From: Bacillus sp. ISL-18
Lineage (GTDB): Bacteria > Bacillota > Bacilli > Bacillales > Cytobacillaceae
DNA: 64,000 bases
Assembly (NCBI RefSeq): GCF_018613415.1
Contig: NZ_JAGGQG010000024.1
Span: 80,575-144,574, forward strand
Direction: 5' to 3'
Shown: in pieces, positions 1-6,767 of the stretch
How positions within the stretch are numbered: position 1 is the stretch's first letter
Layout: each line of letters starts with the position of its first letter
The notes under the pieces: generated by a model
Databases searched by the model: none
What the model was told of the DNA's origin: nothing
The model's input: only the letters and a program-made list of their open reading frames with translations
Translations under genes and position numbers: made by a program

Positions 1-26
1 TCCCCTTTTACCCTTATTCTCTTATC

Positions 27-40
27 AGAAAGCGGTTACA
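27..40. promoter_or_regulatory. cre-like catabolite repression site
   Basis: AGAAAGCGGTTACA differs only at its first base from the CcpA operator consensus TGWAANCGNTNWCA. It lies far upstream of the regulator at 385, so it more probably serves a leftward gene beyond the window edge, perhaps the sugar genes this regulator controls. A single sequence match; function is inferred. Confidence 0.4.
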
Positions 41-325
41 AAATTGATCAAAAAAATAGGATTATTATTCTGCTTTGATAGTTCATTCCTCCCTTAACAT
101 CATCTACCAACTTAGTATACCAACAGCATAATTGATATATTTGGCATATGTCAATATATTAATTAAATTTTCTTTATATTCATAAAAGTAAATTCAAAAG
201 ACCTAGGTAACAGCATTAGATTTCTACTTATCTTTTATTTTTCAAGTATCTATTGGATTATTTTTTAAACCCTTTACTATGTTTATTACTTCATGAGAAT
301 AAGGAGACATTGTAAAATAAATGAT

Positions 326-354
326 TTGTAACAATTTGTACTATATGATATATT
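326..354 (+). promoter_or_regulatory. Promoter with overlapping palindromic operator for the GntR/LacI regulator
   Basis: A -35 box TTGTAA (326-331) and -10 box TATATT (349-354) are separated by 17 bp, about 30 bp before the start codon at 385. The palindrome TTGTAACAA (326-334) covers the -35 box, where a GntR-type repressor would be expected to bind for autoregulation. TTGTAC at 337-342 resembles half of an AraR operator. The operator role is inferred. Confidence 0.5.
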
Positions 355-384
355 CAATATATCAACTATCAGGAGTGAAAATAG

Positions 385-1518
385 ATGGAAACTCCATTAT
401 ATGAAAAAATTTATCTTAACTTACTAACCCAGATTGAAACGGGTCAATTAAAACCAAGGGATCAGGTTCCCACTGAGAAAGAATTGGCTGACCAATATCA
501 GGTCAGTAGAATAACTTCTAAAAAAGCGCTTGAGAAATTAGTGCAAATCGGAGCGATCGAACGCATCCGTGGCAAAGGTTCCTATGTATCTCAAACACTT
601 CCTGATTTCGGAACCATTCATCCAAGGACTCAGTCGGAACAAAGTGATCCTGGGATTCAAGAAATGAATGCGTTAATCGGACTAATCATTCCTGAATTTT
701 TTAAGGATTGCTTTGGCAGGCAAATAATGAGTATTATTGAGAAACGCTGCTCGGAATTGAAGTTTAACTTATTAGTGAAGTTGACATATGGAAGCCAGGA
801 AGCGGAGGAAGAAGCCATTAATACAATGGTTCAGCAGCAGGTGAAAGGCATCATTATTTTCCCAGTTCACGGGCAGCATTATACAACAAGCTTACTGCGA
901 TTGGTTCTGGAGGGTTTTCCACTGGTATTAATTGATAGATATTTAAAAGGAATTCCAGCTTGCGCCGTCTATACGGATAATCAAACGGCGGCTCAGAATC
1001 TTACAGAATTTCTTTTCTCGCGAGGACATGAGCATATTGCTTTCGTTTCACCTCCAGAGGAATATACATCTTCCATCGAAGAGAGAATCCAAGGGTTTAA
1101 AACCGCTTATTTACAAAAGGAAATTGCTGTTAGCCCAAACTATATCCTAACAGATATGTTTAGTACATTGCCGACGTTTGATCGATCCGCTGAGTTTGTC
1201 GAGGATCAGATTAAGCTGTGCAATTTCATTCAGGAAAATTCTCATGTAACGGCATTTATCGCCTGTGAGTATGAAATCGCCTGTGTCTTAGCACAAGTAC
1301 TGAAATCTCTTGGGAAATCTATTCCATCTGATTACGCTATTGCTTGTTTCGACCATCCCGCCTGGTTATATAATGATATGATTTTCACTCACATCAAACA
1401 AGATGAAGAAGCAATTGGATCTCAAGCAGTCGAATTACTACTCAAACAAATTCAAGGACAAACCGTCCCCGTACAAAATATGGTAGATTACAAGTTAATC
1501 GAAGGAAATACCATATAG
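385..1518 (+). CDS. GntR-type transcriptional regulator with LacI-type sugar-binding domain (AraR-like)
   Basis: This is a two-domain repressor. Residues about 1-70 form a winged-helix GntR DNA-binding domain, with the typical segments PLYEKIYLNLLTQIETGQL, PTEKELADQYQVSR and GKGSYV. Residues about 95-377 form a LacI/GalR periplasmic-binding-like effector domain (IGLIIPEF, VKGIIIFPV, VLIDRYLKGI, GHEHIAFVSPPEE, AFIACEYEIA). This architecture and the 377-residue length match AraR of Bacillus, which releases DNA on binding L-arabinose; here the effector is unknown. The start is ATG 385, preceded by AGGAGTG. The gene is single, and its target is probably a leftward sugar operon outside the window. 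It could also respond to the sugar handled by the 6-17 kb island, but nothing in the sequence shows that. Confidence 0.85.
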   Translation: METPLYEKIYLNLLTQIETGQLKPRDQVPTEKELADQYQVSRITSKKALEKLVQIGAIERIRGKGSYVSQTLPDFGTIHPRTQSEQSDPGIQEMNALIGLIIPEFFKDCFGRQIMSIIEKRCSELKFNLLVKLTYGSQEAEEEAINTMVQQQVKGIIIFPVHGQHYTTSLLRLVLEGFPLVLIDRYLKGIPACAVYTDNQTAAQNLTEFLFSRGHEHIAFVSPPEEYTSSIEERIQGFKTAYLQKEIAVSPNYILTDMFSTLPTFDRSAEFVEDQIKLCNFIQENSHVTAFIACEYEIACVLAQVLKSLGKSIPSDYAIACFDHPAWLYNDMIFTHIKQDEEAIGSQAVELLLKQIQGQTVPVQNMVDYKLIEGNTI

Positions 1519-1529
1519 AAGCATAGGTA

Positions 1530-1584
1530 GAAGCATAGGGACGGTTCTCATGCTTCGGAAGCACGAGAACCGTCCCTATGCTTC
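1530..1584. repeat. Palindromic interspersed repeat (GGGACGGTTCTC family)
   Basis: Two inverted arms, each carrying GAAGCATAGGGACGGTTCTC or its complement, flank a short centre and make a near-perfect 55-bp palindrome. Single arms of the same element recur at about 3189-3215, 4128-4141, 4564-4578 and 18778-18806. It looks like a REP/MITE-type non-coding repeat. There is no U-rich tail, so it is not an ordinary terminator. Confidence 0.75.
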
Positions 1585-1633
1585 CCCACATTTTTCTATT
1601 AATTTTGATGTACTTTTTAACCAAAAAGAAAAC

Positions 1634-1665
1634 GGCTTAGAGGTTCTCCTCTAAGCCCTTTTTTT
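1634..1665. terminator. Bidirectional Rho-independent terminator
   Basis: GGCTTAGAGG and CCTCTAAGCC form a perfect 10-bp stem with a 4-base loop. A T run follows on the plus strand and an A-rich stretch on the other side. It ends the regulator at 385 and sits just after the truncated nucleosidase copy. A degenerate relative follows the full nucleosidase at 4630-4664. Confidence 0.85.
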
Positions 1666-1685
1666 ACAGAATGGAGCACCCACTC

Positions 1686-1952
1686 TTATTTTTTTATTGT
1701 TGATATATATTGTTTCACAACATCATATACATATTCTTGGTTTGCTGCTGCAGTATTAGGATTATAGGCGCCTCCATTTGTTTTATTGTTAGAGAGGATT
1801 CTAATACCTAAAAAAGCTATATCATAAGCACCGGCAATTTGTACAGCCGAGGCACCTTCCATCTCTTCTACAGATGTACCGTACTTTTCATGAATCCAGT
1901 TAATACGGTCCACTTCATTGTTCCAAAAGTCAGCTGACCCGATCGTCCCTTC
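1686..1952 (-). pseudogene. Truncated C-terminal copy of the membrane-anchored nucleosidase
   Basis: The reading frame is nearly identical to the last about 90 residues of the complete nucleosidase at 4684-5559, including EEMEGASA and the C-terminal ISTIKK. Similarity stops abruptly at about 1952, inside the segment corresponding to EGTIGSADFW. Upstream sequence is unrelated. The catalytic core, signal anchor and riboswitch leader are absent, so it cannot make the enzyme. The fragment and the full gene share strand and 3' terminator, which makes them direct repeats about 3 kb apart. Confidence 0.85.
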
Positions 1953-2052
1953 ACTAGCTAATCATGATTACTACTAGTTTCTCTAACATTTGGGGCGCAG
2001 TACATAGGAACCTTATTTTTTTACGTTTCACAAAGAATTTTCCACCCGCATC

Positions 2053-2562
2053 TTAACGAAAGTTCTGTTCAATGAATTCTTGTTCTTCCTCGGGTGTAAA
2101 CAACCGTGTCGCAACTCCGATGGTCCCACCTTGAAGGGAAAGAATTTCGTTGTGTGCTTCCACCGCGTTTTCGAATTTCCCTTTGTCCCACTCGTTCAAG
2201 ATTTCTAAATAAACGTCTTTGTTGTCATAATCCGTTTCATCTAATGTTTTTAGCAATTCGTCAATTCTTTCAGGTGTCATTTCGGTTGCTCCGTCCTTTT
2301 CATCTGCAGCAACTTTTTGGTGCGTCATACGGTGAAGAATCCATTGGAATTCGTCTTCTTTAGGTATATAATTACCTTCCGTAATTTTCTTTTCAAGCTT
2401 GGCATCGCTTTCGACTTTCGTATCAAGCGAAGACTCGGCATCAGCTACTGTTTTTTCGCTCCGATTGTTAGTCGCTTGATATATTAGGACACCGACAATA
2501 ATGACCCCCAACACCGCAACAGTCGAAAGTCCTATCAATAGCCCTTTTAAAAATTTCTCCAT
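2053..2562 (-). CDS. DUF6241-like single-pass membrane protein, copy A
   Basis: A 169-residue protein with an N-terminal membrane anchor (residues about 6-28, GLLIGLSTVAVLGVIIVGVL), then a charged linker and an acidic extracellular helical domain with QWILHRMTHQK, TPERIDELLKTLDE and TRLFTPEEEQEF. This pattern resembles the Bacillus DUF6241 family; the family name is from memory and the function is unknown. ATG 2562 follows a GGGCGG stretch. A diverged paralogue lies at 17640-18149. The gene is part of a repeated cassette, divergent from the 61-residue peptide gene at 2846. The substitutions between copies cluster in the linker (residues 40-62), while the C-terminal domain is conserved, which suggests selection on that domain. 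Confidence 0.75.
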   Translation of the reverse strand: MEKFLKGLLIGLSTVAVLGVIIVGVLIYQATNNRSEKTVADAESSLDTKVESDAKLEKKITEGNYIPKEDEFQWILHRMTHQKVAADEKDGATEMTPERIDELLKTLDETDYDNKDVYLEILNEWDKGKFENAVEAHNEILSLQGGTIGVATRLFTPEEEQEFIEQNFR

Positions 2563-2650
2563 TTACCCAACCGCCCTTTTTATACCTAATTATTGTAATT
2601 CTTATATTACGGATTTCAAAACAAATAGTTTCAAAAATATGGGTGAGCCC

Positions 2651-2758
2651 CTATTTTTCCAAACTATATAATACCATTTTTATAGCAATGATCCATCCTT
2701 GTGCACCGAGGAAACTACCAGGAAGCCCGTTGCCGTACGTCCGCATGGTCTTATTCAT
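2651..2758 (-). CDS. Candidate small protein (35 aa), cassette copy A
   Basis: A short ORF beginning MNKTMRTYGNGLPGSFLGAQ with a hydrophobic second half. The duplicate at 18218-18346 keeps the first 25 residues apart from F16Y. The DNA differences there fall mostly in third codon positions (ACG/ACT, AAC/AAT), the pattern of a translated sequence. A weak AGGA lies about 10 bp before the ATG. The C-terminus differs between copies. I do not recognise a family. It lies between the DUF6241-like gene and the 61-residue gene and could instead be a relic of a longer protein. Confidence 0.45.
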   Translation of the reverse strand: MNKTMRTYGNGLPGSFLGAQGWIIAIKMVLYSLEK

Positions 2759-2782
2759 ATGAGCATTCCTATTGTTACAAAA

Positions 2783-2814
2783 CTGACATAATTGTAATCT
2801 GGATGACATATAAT
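2783..2814 (+). promoter_or_regulatory. Putative promoter of the 61-residue membrane peptide gene
   Basis: A TATAAT box (2809-2814) lies 31 bp before ATG 2846, and CTGACA (2783-2788; TTGACA in the third copy at 4177) lies upstream. The 20-bp spacing is longer than ideal. The block is conserved in all three copies of the peptide gene, which supports a regulatory role. Confidence 0.45.
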
Positions 2815-2845
2815 TTATCAATCACCTAGGAAGGAGGAAAAACCT

Positions 2846-3031
2846 ATGGATAATCGTATCTTCTTGTTTCTTGCTACAATTTTATCTGGTTTTGCACTTA
2901 TAAGAGTTCCTTTAGCTGGTTCATTCCTTGAAGGCGTTTCACCTGTAACAAATATCCTTGGCATTCTAACCGTTATTGTCTTCTCACTTGTCTTAATTTA
3001 TAAAGGTGTAAAAGGCTTGTTCCAAAAGTAA
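2846..3031 (+). CDS. Small two-helix membrane protein (61 aa), copy A
   Basis: A 61-residue hydrophobic protein starting MDNRIFLFLATILSGFAL, with a first helix at about 4-20 and a second at about 36-54, joined by the loop SPVTNILG and ending in the basic tail KGVKGLFQK. A strong AGGAAGGAGG ribosome site precedes ATG 2846. Near-identical copies are at 4239-4424 and 18434-18619, each with the same promoter block and terminator. I do not recognise a characterised family. Conservation of the protein across three copies indicates a working gene. The charged tail suggests a cytoplasmic C-terminus. Confidence 0.8.
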   Translation: MDNRIFLFLATILSGFALIRVPLAGSFLEGVSPVTNILGILTVIVFSLVLIYKGVKGLFQK

Positions 3032-3047
3032 AGAGGATTCAGATGGG

Positions 3048-3073
3048 GAGCACTCTATATGGGTGCTTTTCTC
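3048..3073 (+). terminator. Terminator after 61-aa gene copy A
   Basis: AGCAC and GTGCT arms around TCTATATGG, followed by TTTTCTC. The same hairpin follows the other two copies of the gene. Confidence 0.7.
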
Positions 3074-3288
3074 ATTTATTGCTCTATTAACAGCACAATA
3101 TACAAACAAATAGTTTTAGTGGTCCAATCGCTCCTAAATCTGCTCAACCGAATGAAGTCTTAAGATAGGCAGAACAGCTCCATAAAAAAGAAGCATGAGA
3201 ACCGTCCCTGTGATCTTTCAAATCCGGTCTTTTTTAAGCCTCTAATTAATATAATGACTTAGTTAGCTTATATTCAGAGGTGAACATT

Positions 3289-3957
3289 TTGGAGATTTTT
3301 GGATTGTCTTTTGCGGTTCTTTTGGAGGTTATTTTAATCAATATTGTATTAAGCGGGGATAACGCAGTTGTAATCGCAATGGCATCACGTAATGTTCCAA
3401 AGAAGCAACAAAAGAAAGCCATCTTTTGGGGAACATTTGGAGCTATTATTTTACGTTTACTATTTGCAACAGCGATTGTTTATCTACTAGCCTTACCTTT
3501 CGTAACTTTTATAGGCGGTCTTCTTCTAGTGTATATTGCCATAAAACTTCTAATAGCTGATGATGAAGACGATCATAGAGAAGGCGGTTCAAGTTTAATT
3601 TCAGCTGTCAAAACCATTATTACTGCTGATGCCATCATGTCTCTTGATAATGTCCTAGCTATTGCTGGTGCGGTTGAAGGAAATATAGCCGGTATAATGA
3701 TTGGAGTTATTGTTAGTATTCCTCTTGTTGTTTTTGGCAGCCAATTCATATTAAAAGCAATGGAAAAGTACCCAATCATCTCTTATGCTGGCGCTGGAAT
3801 ATTGGCTTGGACAGCAGGTGAAATGATCGTTAGAGAACCAAAGTTCGAATATATTCTTCCAGACGATTTACATTTATTGATTCCTACTGCTATTACCGTT
3901 CTCGTCATATGTTTAGGTTATTTATCCAATAGGATAAAAACAGCTAAAGAAAGTTAA
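3289..3957 (+). CDS. TerC-family integral membrane protein (YjbE/YkoY type)
   Basis: An integral membrane protein of about 222 residues with some seven helices. It carries the two TerC hallmark acidic motifs, LSGDNAVVIAMA near the N-terminus and MSLDNVLAIAGA in the middle, and a hydrophilic acidic loop (DDEDDHRE). TerC proteins in Bacillus are linked to manganese export or metallation of secreted proteins. I chose TTG 3289 because AGAGGTG lies 6 bp before it. GTG at 3280 is in frame but has no usable ribosome site, since the AGAGGTG would include that start codon itself. The gene stands alone, wedged between two copies of the 61-residue peptide gene. I saw no yybP-ykoY manganese riboswitch upstream. 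Confidence 0.85.
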   Translation: MEIFGLSFAVLLEVILINIVLSGDNAVVIAMASRNVPKKQQKKAIFWGTFGAIILRLLFATAIVYLLALPFVTFIGGLLLVYIAIKLLIADDEDDHREGGSSLISAVKTIITADAIMSLDNVLAIAGAVEGNIAGIMIGVIVSIPLVVFGSQFILKAMEKYPIISYAGAGILAWTAGEMIVREPKFEYILPDDLHLLIPTAITVLVICLGYLSNRIKTAKES

Positions 3958-4082
3958 GGAAGAGTGAACTGGAATTTATCTATTTCAACTTTGCTTCATT
4001 CATATATAATTAAGGTAATGGATCCCCGAACATTGACAACCTTCTTGAGGAATTAAAAGATATAGAAAGACAATCTTAGAGG

Positions 4083-4106
4083 CGACAATATTTTGTCGTT
4101 TTTTTT
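4083..4106 (+). terminator. Rho-independent terminator after the TerC gene
   Basis: CGACAA and TTGTCG arms around TATT, followed by a run of eight T. A 21-codon stretch ending in a stop just upstream (about 4014-4079) looks like the tail of a lost small ORF. Confidence 0.75.
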
Positions 4107-4238
4107 GTTGGGTAAAATTACTACATAAACCGTCCCTATGACTTTATTTGTAAGAACAATCTCTTCGTTACAAAATTGACATATTCGTAATCATAATGTC
4201 ATATAATTTATCAATCGCCTAGGAAGGAGGAAGAACCA

Positions 4239-4424
4239 ATGGATAATCGGATTTTCTTGTTTCTCGCTACCATTTTATCTGGTTTTGCACTTATAAAAGT
4301 TCCTTTAGCTGATTCATTCCTTGAAAGCATTTCACCTGTAACAAATGTCCTTGGCATTCTAACCGTTCTTGTCTTCTCACTCGTCTTAATTTATAAAGGT
4401 GTAAAAAGTTTGTTCCAAAAATAA
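4239..4424 (+). CDS. Small two-helix membrane protein (61 aa), copy C
   Basis: The third copy of the 61-residue peptide, differing from the 2846 copy at about eight positions (such as R20K, G25D, G30S, I37V). It keeps both helices, the SPVTN loop and the FQK end. It has AGGAAGGAGG before ATG 4239 and the conserved upstream block with TTGACA (4177-4182) and TATAAT (4203-4208). This copy lacks the DUF6241-like gene and the 35-residue ORF, so it duplicated separately from the 1.2-kb cassette or has lost those parts. Confidence 0.78.
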   Translation: MDNRIFLFLATILSGFALIKVPLADSFLESISPVTNVLGILTVLVFSLVLIYKGVKSLFQK

Positions 4425-4439
4425 AGAGGAATCAGATGG

Positions 4440-4466
4440 GAAGCACTCTATATGGGTGCTTTTTTC
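4440..4466 (+). terminator. Terminator after 61-aa gene copy C
   Basis: AAGCAC and GGTGCT arms around TCTATATG, followed by six T. Same hairpin as at 3048 and 18636. Confidence 0.75.
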
Positions 4467-4629
4467 ATTTATTGCTCTATACAACACATATGCAAACAAT
4501 CTCACCCGTTCGTCAAACTCTGGGCGTTACCTGGTTTTGAAACAAGATCCGCCTCTAGTCACAAAAAGAAGCATGAGACTCCCATTGGATTATGGTAAAA
4601 AATTTGGATGTATTGCATCATTTAAAAGA

Positions 4630-4664
4630 AAACAGCTTAGAGTTTCACCACTAAGCCGTTTTCA
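4630..4664 (-). terminator. Terminator of the nucleosidase gene
   Basis: On the minus strand, GGCTTAG and CTAAGC arms are followed by GTTTTCTTTT. It is a diverged copy of the hairpin at 1634-1665 beside the truncated nucleosidase. Confidence 0.65.
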
Positions 4665-4683
4665 TAGAATGGAGCACCCACCC

Positions 4684-5559
4684 TTATTTTTTTATTGTTG
4701 AGATATATTGTTTCACAACATCATATACATATTCTTGGTTTGCTGCAGCAGTATTAGGGTTATAGGCCCCGCCATTTGTTTTATTGTTAGAGAGGATTCT
4801 AATACCTAAGAAAGGTACATCATAAGCATCGGCAATTTGTGCAGCCGCAGCACCTTCCATCTCTTCTACAGATGTACCGTACTTTTCATGAATCCAGTTA
4901 ATACGGTCCACTTCATTGTTCCAAAAGTCTGCTGACCCAATCGTCCCTTCCACAACCTTACCTTTCGTATATAAGTGCTTTACCGCATTAGCTGCTGCGA
5001 GCAGCTCTTTATCTCCTTCATAGTAGCGAACCTTATTAGCATTCGCATCTGCTCCGCTTCCTTCAGAAGCCATTAAGTCCATTGGAATCCATTGACTCGG
5101 GTCCATTCCCTCGCCTGCATTTTTCGTTTCTGTTTTTAATGAACCGATGTTGGTTACTCTTTTTCCTAATACAATATCAAATACGTTTAAAGACGGATCA
5201 TGTCCTCCAGCTGTTCCTTGATTGATGATCGCAATCGGCTTATATTTTTCAATCGCCAGAGCTGTAACGGCTGCCGTATTTTCCATTCCCTTGCCTGTTT
5301 TTGCAACAATAACAGGATAACCATCCAGTTTTCCTTTATAGAATACAAAGGTTCCTGATTTTTCTACTTTTACTTTTTCTAATTTCTTCGCGAAATTCTC
5401 AGCTTCTATTGGCATTGGACCTTCAATAAGAATCGGTCTTGCGGCACCTTCTACTTTTGTTTCATGTAGTAATGAAGACTTCCAGCCTGCGAGCATCGAT
5501 AAGAGCAAGATCGCAATCGCTGTCCATGAGACATACTTGTTTAGAAATCCCTTTTTCAT
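4684..5559 (-). CDS. Membrane-anchored purine/MTA-SAH-type nucleosidase
   Basis: A 291-residue protein of the nucleoside phosphorylase/MTA-SAH nucleosidase fold. Residues about 9-27 (YVSWTAIAILLLSMLAGW) are a signal anchor, so the enzyme domain should face outside. Fold landmarks are VIVAKTGKGMENTAAV, IAIINQGTAGG, the nucleoside-binding YGTSVEEMEGAAAAQ, and FLGIRILSNN containing the region of the catalytic acid. The usual cytoplasmic enzymes are about 230 residues; the excess is the anchor and an insert near DPSQWIP. It probably splits extracellular nucleosides to salvageable bases. A guanine riboswitch and attenuator precede it (5750-5820, 5607-5653), supporting a guanine/hypoxanthine nucleoside substrate rather than MTA. 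The substrate is inferred. Confidence 0.8.
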   Translation of the reverse strand: MKKGFLNKYVSWTAIAILLLSMLAGWKSSLLHETKVEGAARPILIEGPMPIEAENFAKKLEKVKVEKSGTFVFYKGKLDGYPVIVAKTGKGMENTAAVTALAIEKYKPIAIINQGTAGGHDPSLNVFDIVLGKRVTNIGSLKTETKNAGEGMDPSQWIPMDLMASEGSGADANANKVRYYEGDKELLAAANAVKHLYTKGKVVEGTIGSADFWNNEVDRINWIHEKYGTSVEEMEGAAAAQIADAYDVPFLGIRILSNNKTNGGAYNPNTAAANQEYVYDVVKQYISTIKK

Positions 5560-5606
5560 TAATTATTCCCCTTTTCTCTTGTTGTGGATGTACTCGTTGT
5601 TCGTTC

Positions 5607-5653
5607 CAAAGAAAAAGGTCTAGAGCGGTAGAACCTTTCTACCTCCTAGACCT
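5607..5653 (-). terminator. Attenuator-type terminator in the riboswitch leader
   Basis: On the minus strand, AGGTCTAG..CTAGACCT and an inner GGTAG..CTACC stack into a strong hairpin followed by TTTTTCTTT. It lies between the guanine aptamer and the nucleosidase start, where a riboswitch expression platform would be. A spacing of about 95 bases leaves the switching partner unclear. Confidence 0.75.
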
Positions 5654-5749
5654 ACGAAAAGTCAAAGTATCAATAGTTTAGCAAAAAAACCCCTTCACTA
5701 AACATACATTGGCAGCCATAAAAATGATGGCGTGTTAGACAATACTTTA

Positions 5750-5820
5750 ACTCGTAGTCTAGTTCTTACATTGGGAACCAGGTAGAAACGCTCAGACCCT
5801 ATTTCTGAGTATATACGAGT
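5750..5820 (-). promoter_or_regulatory. Purine (guanine) riboswitch aptamer
   Basis: The minus-strand RNA folds as the purine aptamer. P1 pairs ACTCGTA with TACGAGT. The J1/2 element is TATA. P2 pairs CTCAGA with TCTGAG around an AATAGGG loop. The conserved core GTTTCTACC follows. P3 pairs TGGTTC with GAACTA around a C-rich loop able to kiss L2. The J3/1 sequence is GACTACG. The C in GACTA corresponds to xpt C74, which specifies guanine over adenine. It lies 190 bases before the nucleosidase start and should switch that gene off when guanine or hypoxanthine is plentiful. Confidence 0.9.
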
Positions 5821-6103
5821 AATGCTATTTAAGATGATTACTATACTAGACTAACAAATATCCAATGGGTTTACAACCGGAAAGGTGAACAATAATTAAA
5901 ATTAAAAGTAAATCGTTCGTTTTTACATGATAAAAAAACATTTTTTGTGTTTTTTAAGTAAATTAATTCTTATTTAACTTCTTAAATTCATCGACCTATC
6001 CCCTTGCTTCTTTATCAGATTTCAACAAAACTCAAGGTGTGACAGGCACTAAACTTAAAGGGCAGAGATACAATTACGCTCTGCTCTCTTACTACATAAA
6101 TGT

Positions 6104-6134
6104 GCCCATTACTTCTGATACAGAGATAATGGGC
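6104..6134. repeat. Inverted-repeat hairpin after the D-lyxose isomerase operon
   Basis: GCCCATTA and TAATGGGC arms around a 15-base loop, located 49 bp past the isomerase stop. An almost identical hairpin lies at 17482-17516. Without a clear U tract it may be a weak terminator, an RNA-stability element or an interspersed repeat. A TGACAGGCAC motif typical of another Bacillus repeat lies nearby at about 6039-6048. Confidence 0.6.
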
Positions 6135-6182
6135 TTATTTATGTTGAGCATTTCCCCACTTTATCATTCGTAATTTTATCTT

Positions 6183-6719
6183 TTATAATTCTGGTATTCT
6201 CTTAATTCTCGAGTCTGTAAATATATCACTTTCATCTGTACTTCTTGTCGAGAATTCAGACACTACCGCCCCTTCGCTTCCTGCTTTAAACCAATGAAGG
6301 ATATTCGGGTAAATCGTATATTGCTCCCCTGGCTGCAAAATGATTTCCCTGAAAACAGTATAGTACTCTTCATCTCCCTGCGGAGGATTCATTGTACGAT
6401 TTTTTGTTTCTTCCCCTTCTACATATAGATATACTGTTCCATATCGACATCTAAACGTCTCTTCTTTTCCGTCATCGAAACCCCTTTTAGGATGCTTGTG
6501 TTCAGGACAAGTTTGATATGGCAGCAAGGCCAGTTCCTTCGCGCAAACCAGATCGGTATTAACATATGTAATCAATTGTAATCCTGTATCCTCAATTTTA
6601 TTTAGTCCAAAGTCAGCTACCTCTAGGCCATTTTTCTCTTCTTCTGTCAAAATGATATTGGCCTTATCGAACAATTCTAAAGACTTATCTTTTACACTTT
6701 CAAGTTCTTGTAGATTCAA
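6183..6719 (-). CDS. D-lyxose isomerase (YdaE-like cupin)
   Basis: A 178-residue single-domain cupin closely resembling Bacillus YdaE, D-lyxose ketol-isomerase (EC 5.3.1.15), which interconverts D-lyxose/D-xylulose and D-mannose/D-fructose. Visible metal ligands are the two His of CPEHKHPK, the Glu of KEETFRCRYG, and the His of NILHWF. YLYVEGE and the ending DIFTDSRI also match that family. ATG 6719 has a strong GGAGGAATG region just upstream. It is the last gene of the transporter-kinase-aldolase operon, 48 bp after the aldolase, and would supply the ketose for the kinase. Cytoplasmic. Confidence 0.88.
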   Translation of the reverse strand: MNLQELESVKDKSLELFDKANIILTEEEKNGLEVADFGLNKIEDTGLQLITYVNTDLVCAKELALLPYQTCPEHKHPKRGFDDGKEETFRCRYGTVYLYVEGEETKNRTMNPPQGDEEYYTVFREIILQPGEQYTIYPNILHWFKAGSEGAVVSEFSTRSTDESDIFTDSRIKRIPEL

Positions 6720-6767
6720 GCTTCATTCCTCCTTGGACGGATAATCATTATAAAAACTTATAAAACT

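Larger units (their letters stand above)
1981..3212. repeat. Duplicated cassette, copy A
   Basis: About 1.23 kb matches 17568-18806 in the same orientation. It contains a minus-strand DUF6241-like gene, a short minus-strand ORF, a plus-strand 61-residue membrane peptide gene and its terminator. Similarity begins at CTCTAAC just before GCAGTACATAGG and ends in an arm of the GAACCGTCCC palindromic repeat. The two DUF6241 products differ at about 20 of 169 residues, so the duplication is not recent. No transposase is present. Confidence 0.85.

Noticed and set aside
385..1518. Assignment as AraR itself
   Set aside because: Domain layout fits, but arabinose genes are not visible and the upstream operator is only partly AraR-like, so the symbol was withheld.
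1442..1624. 60-codon minus-strand ORF across the regulator 3' end
   Set aside because: It reads through the palindromic repeat and the opposite strand of a well-supported gene, with no ribosome site.
3213..3288. Possible yybP-ykoY manganese riboswitch before the TerC gene
   Set aside because: The leader is short and AT-rich and lacks the conserved paired loops of that riboswitch.
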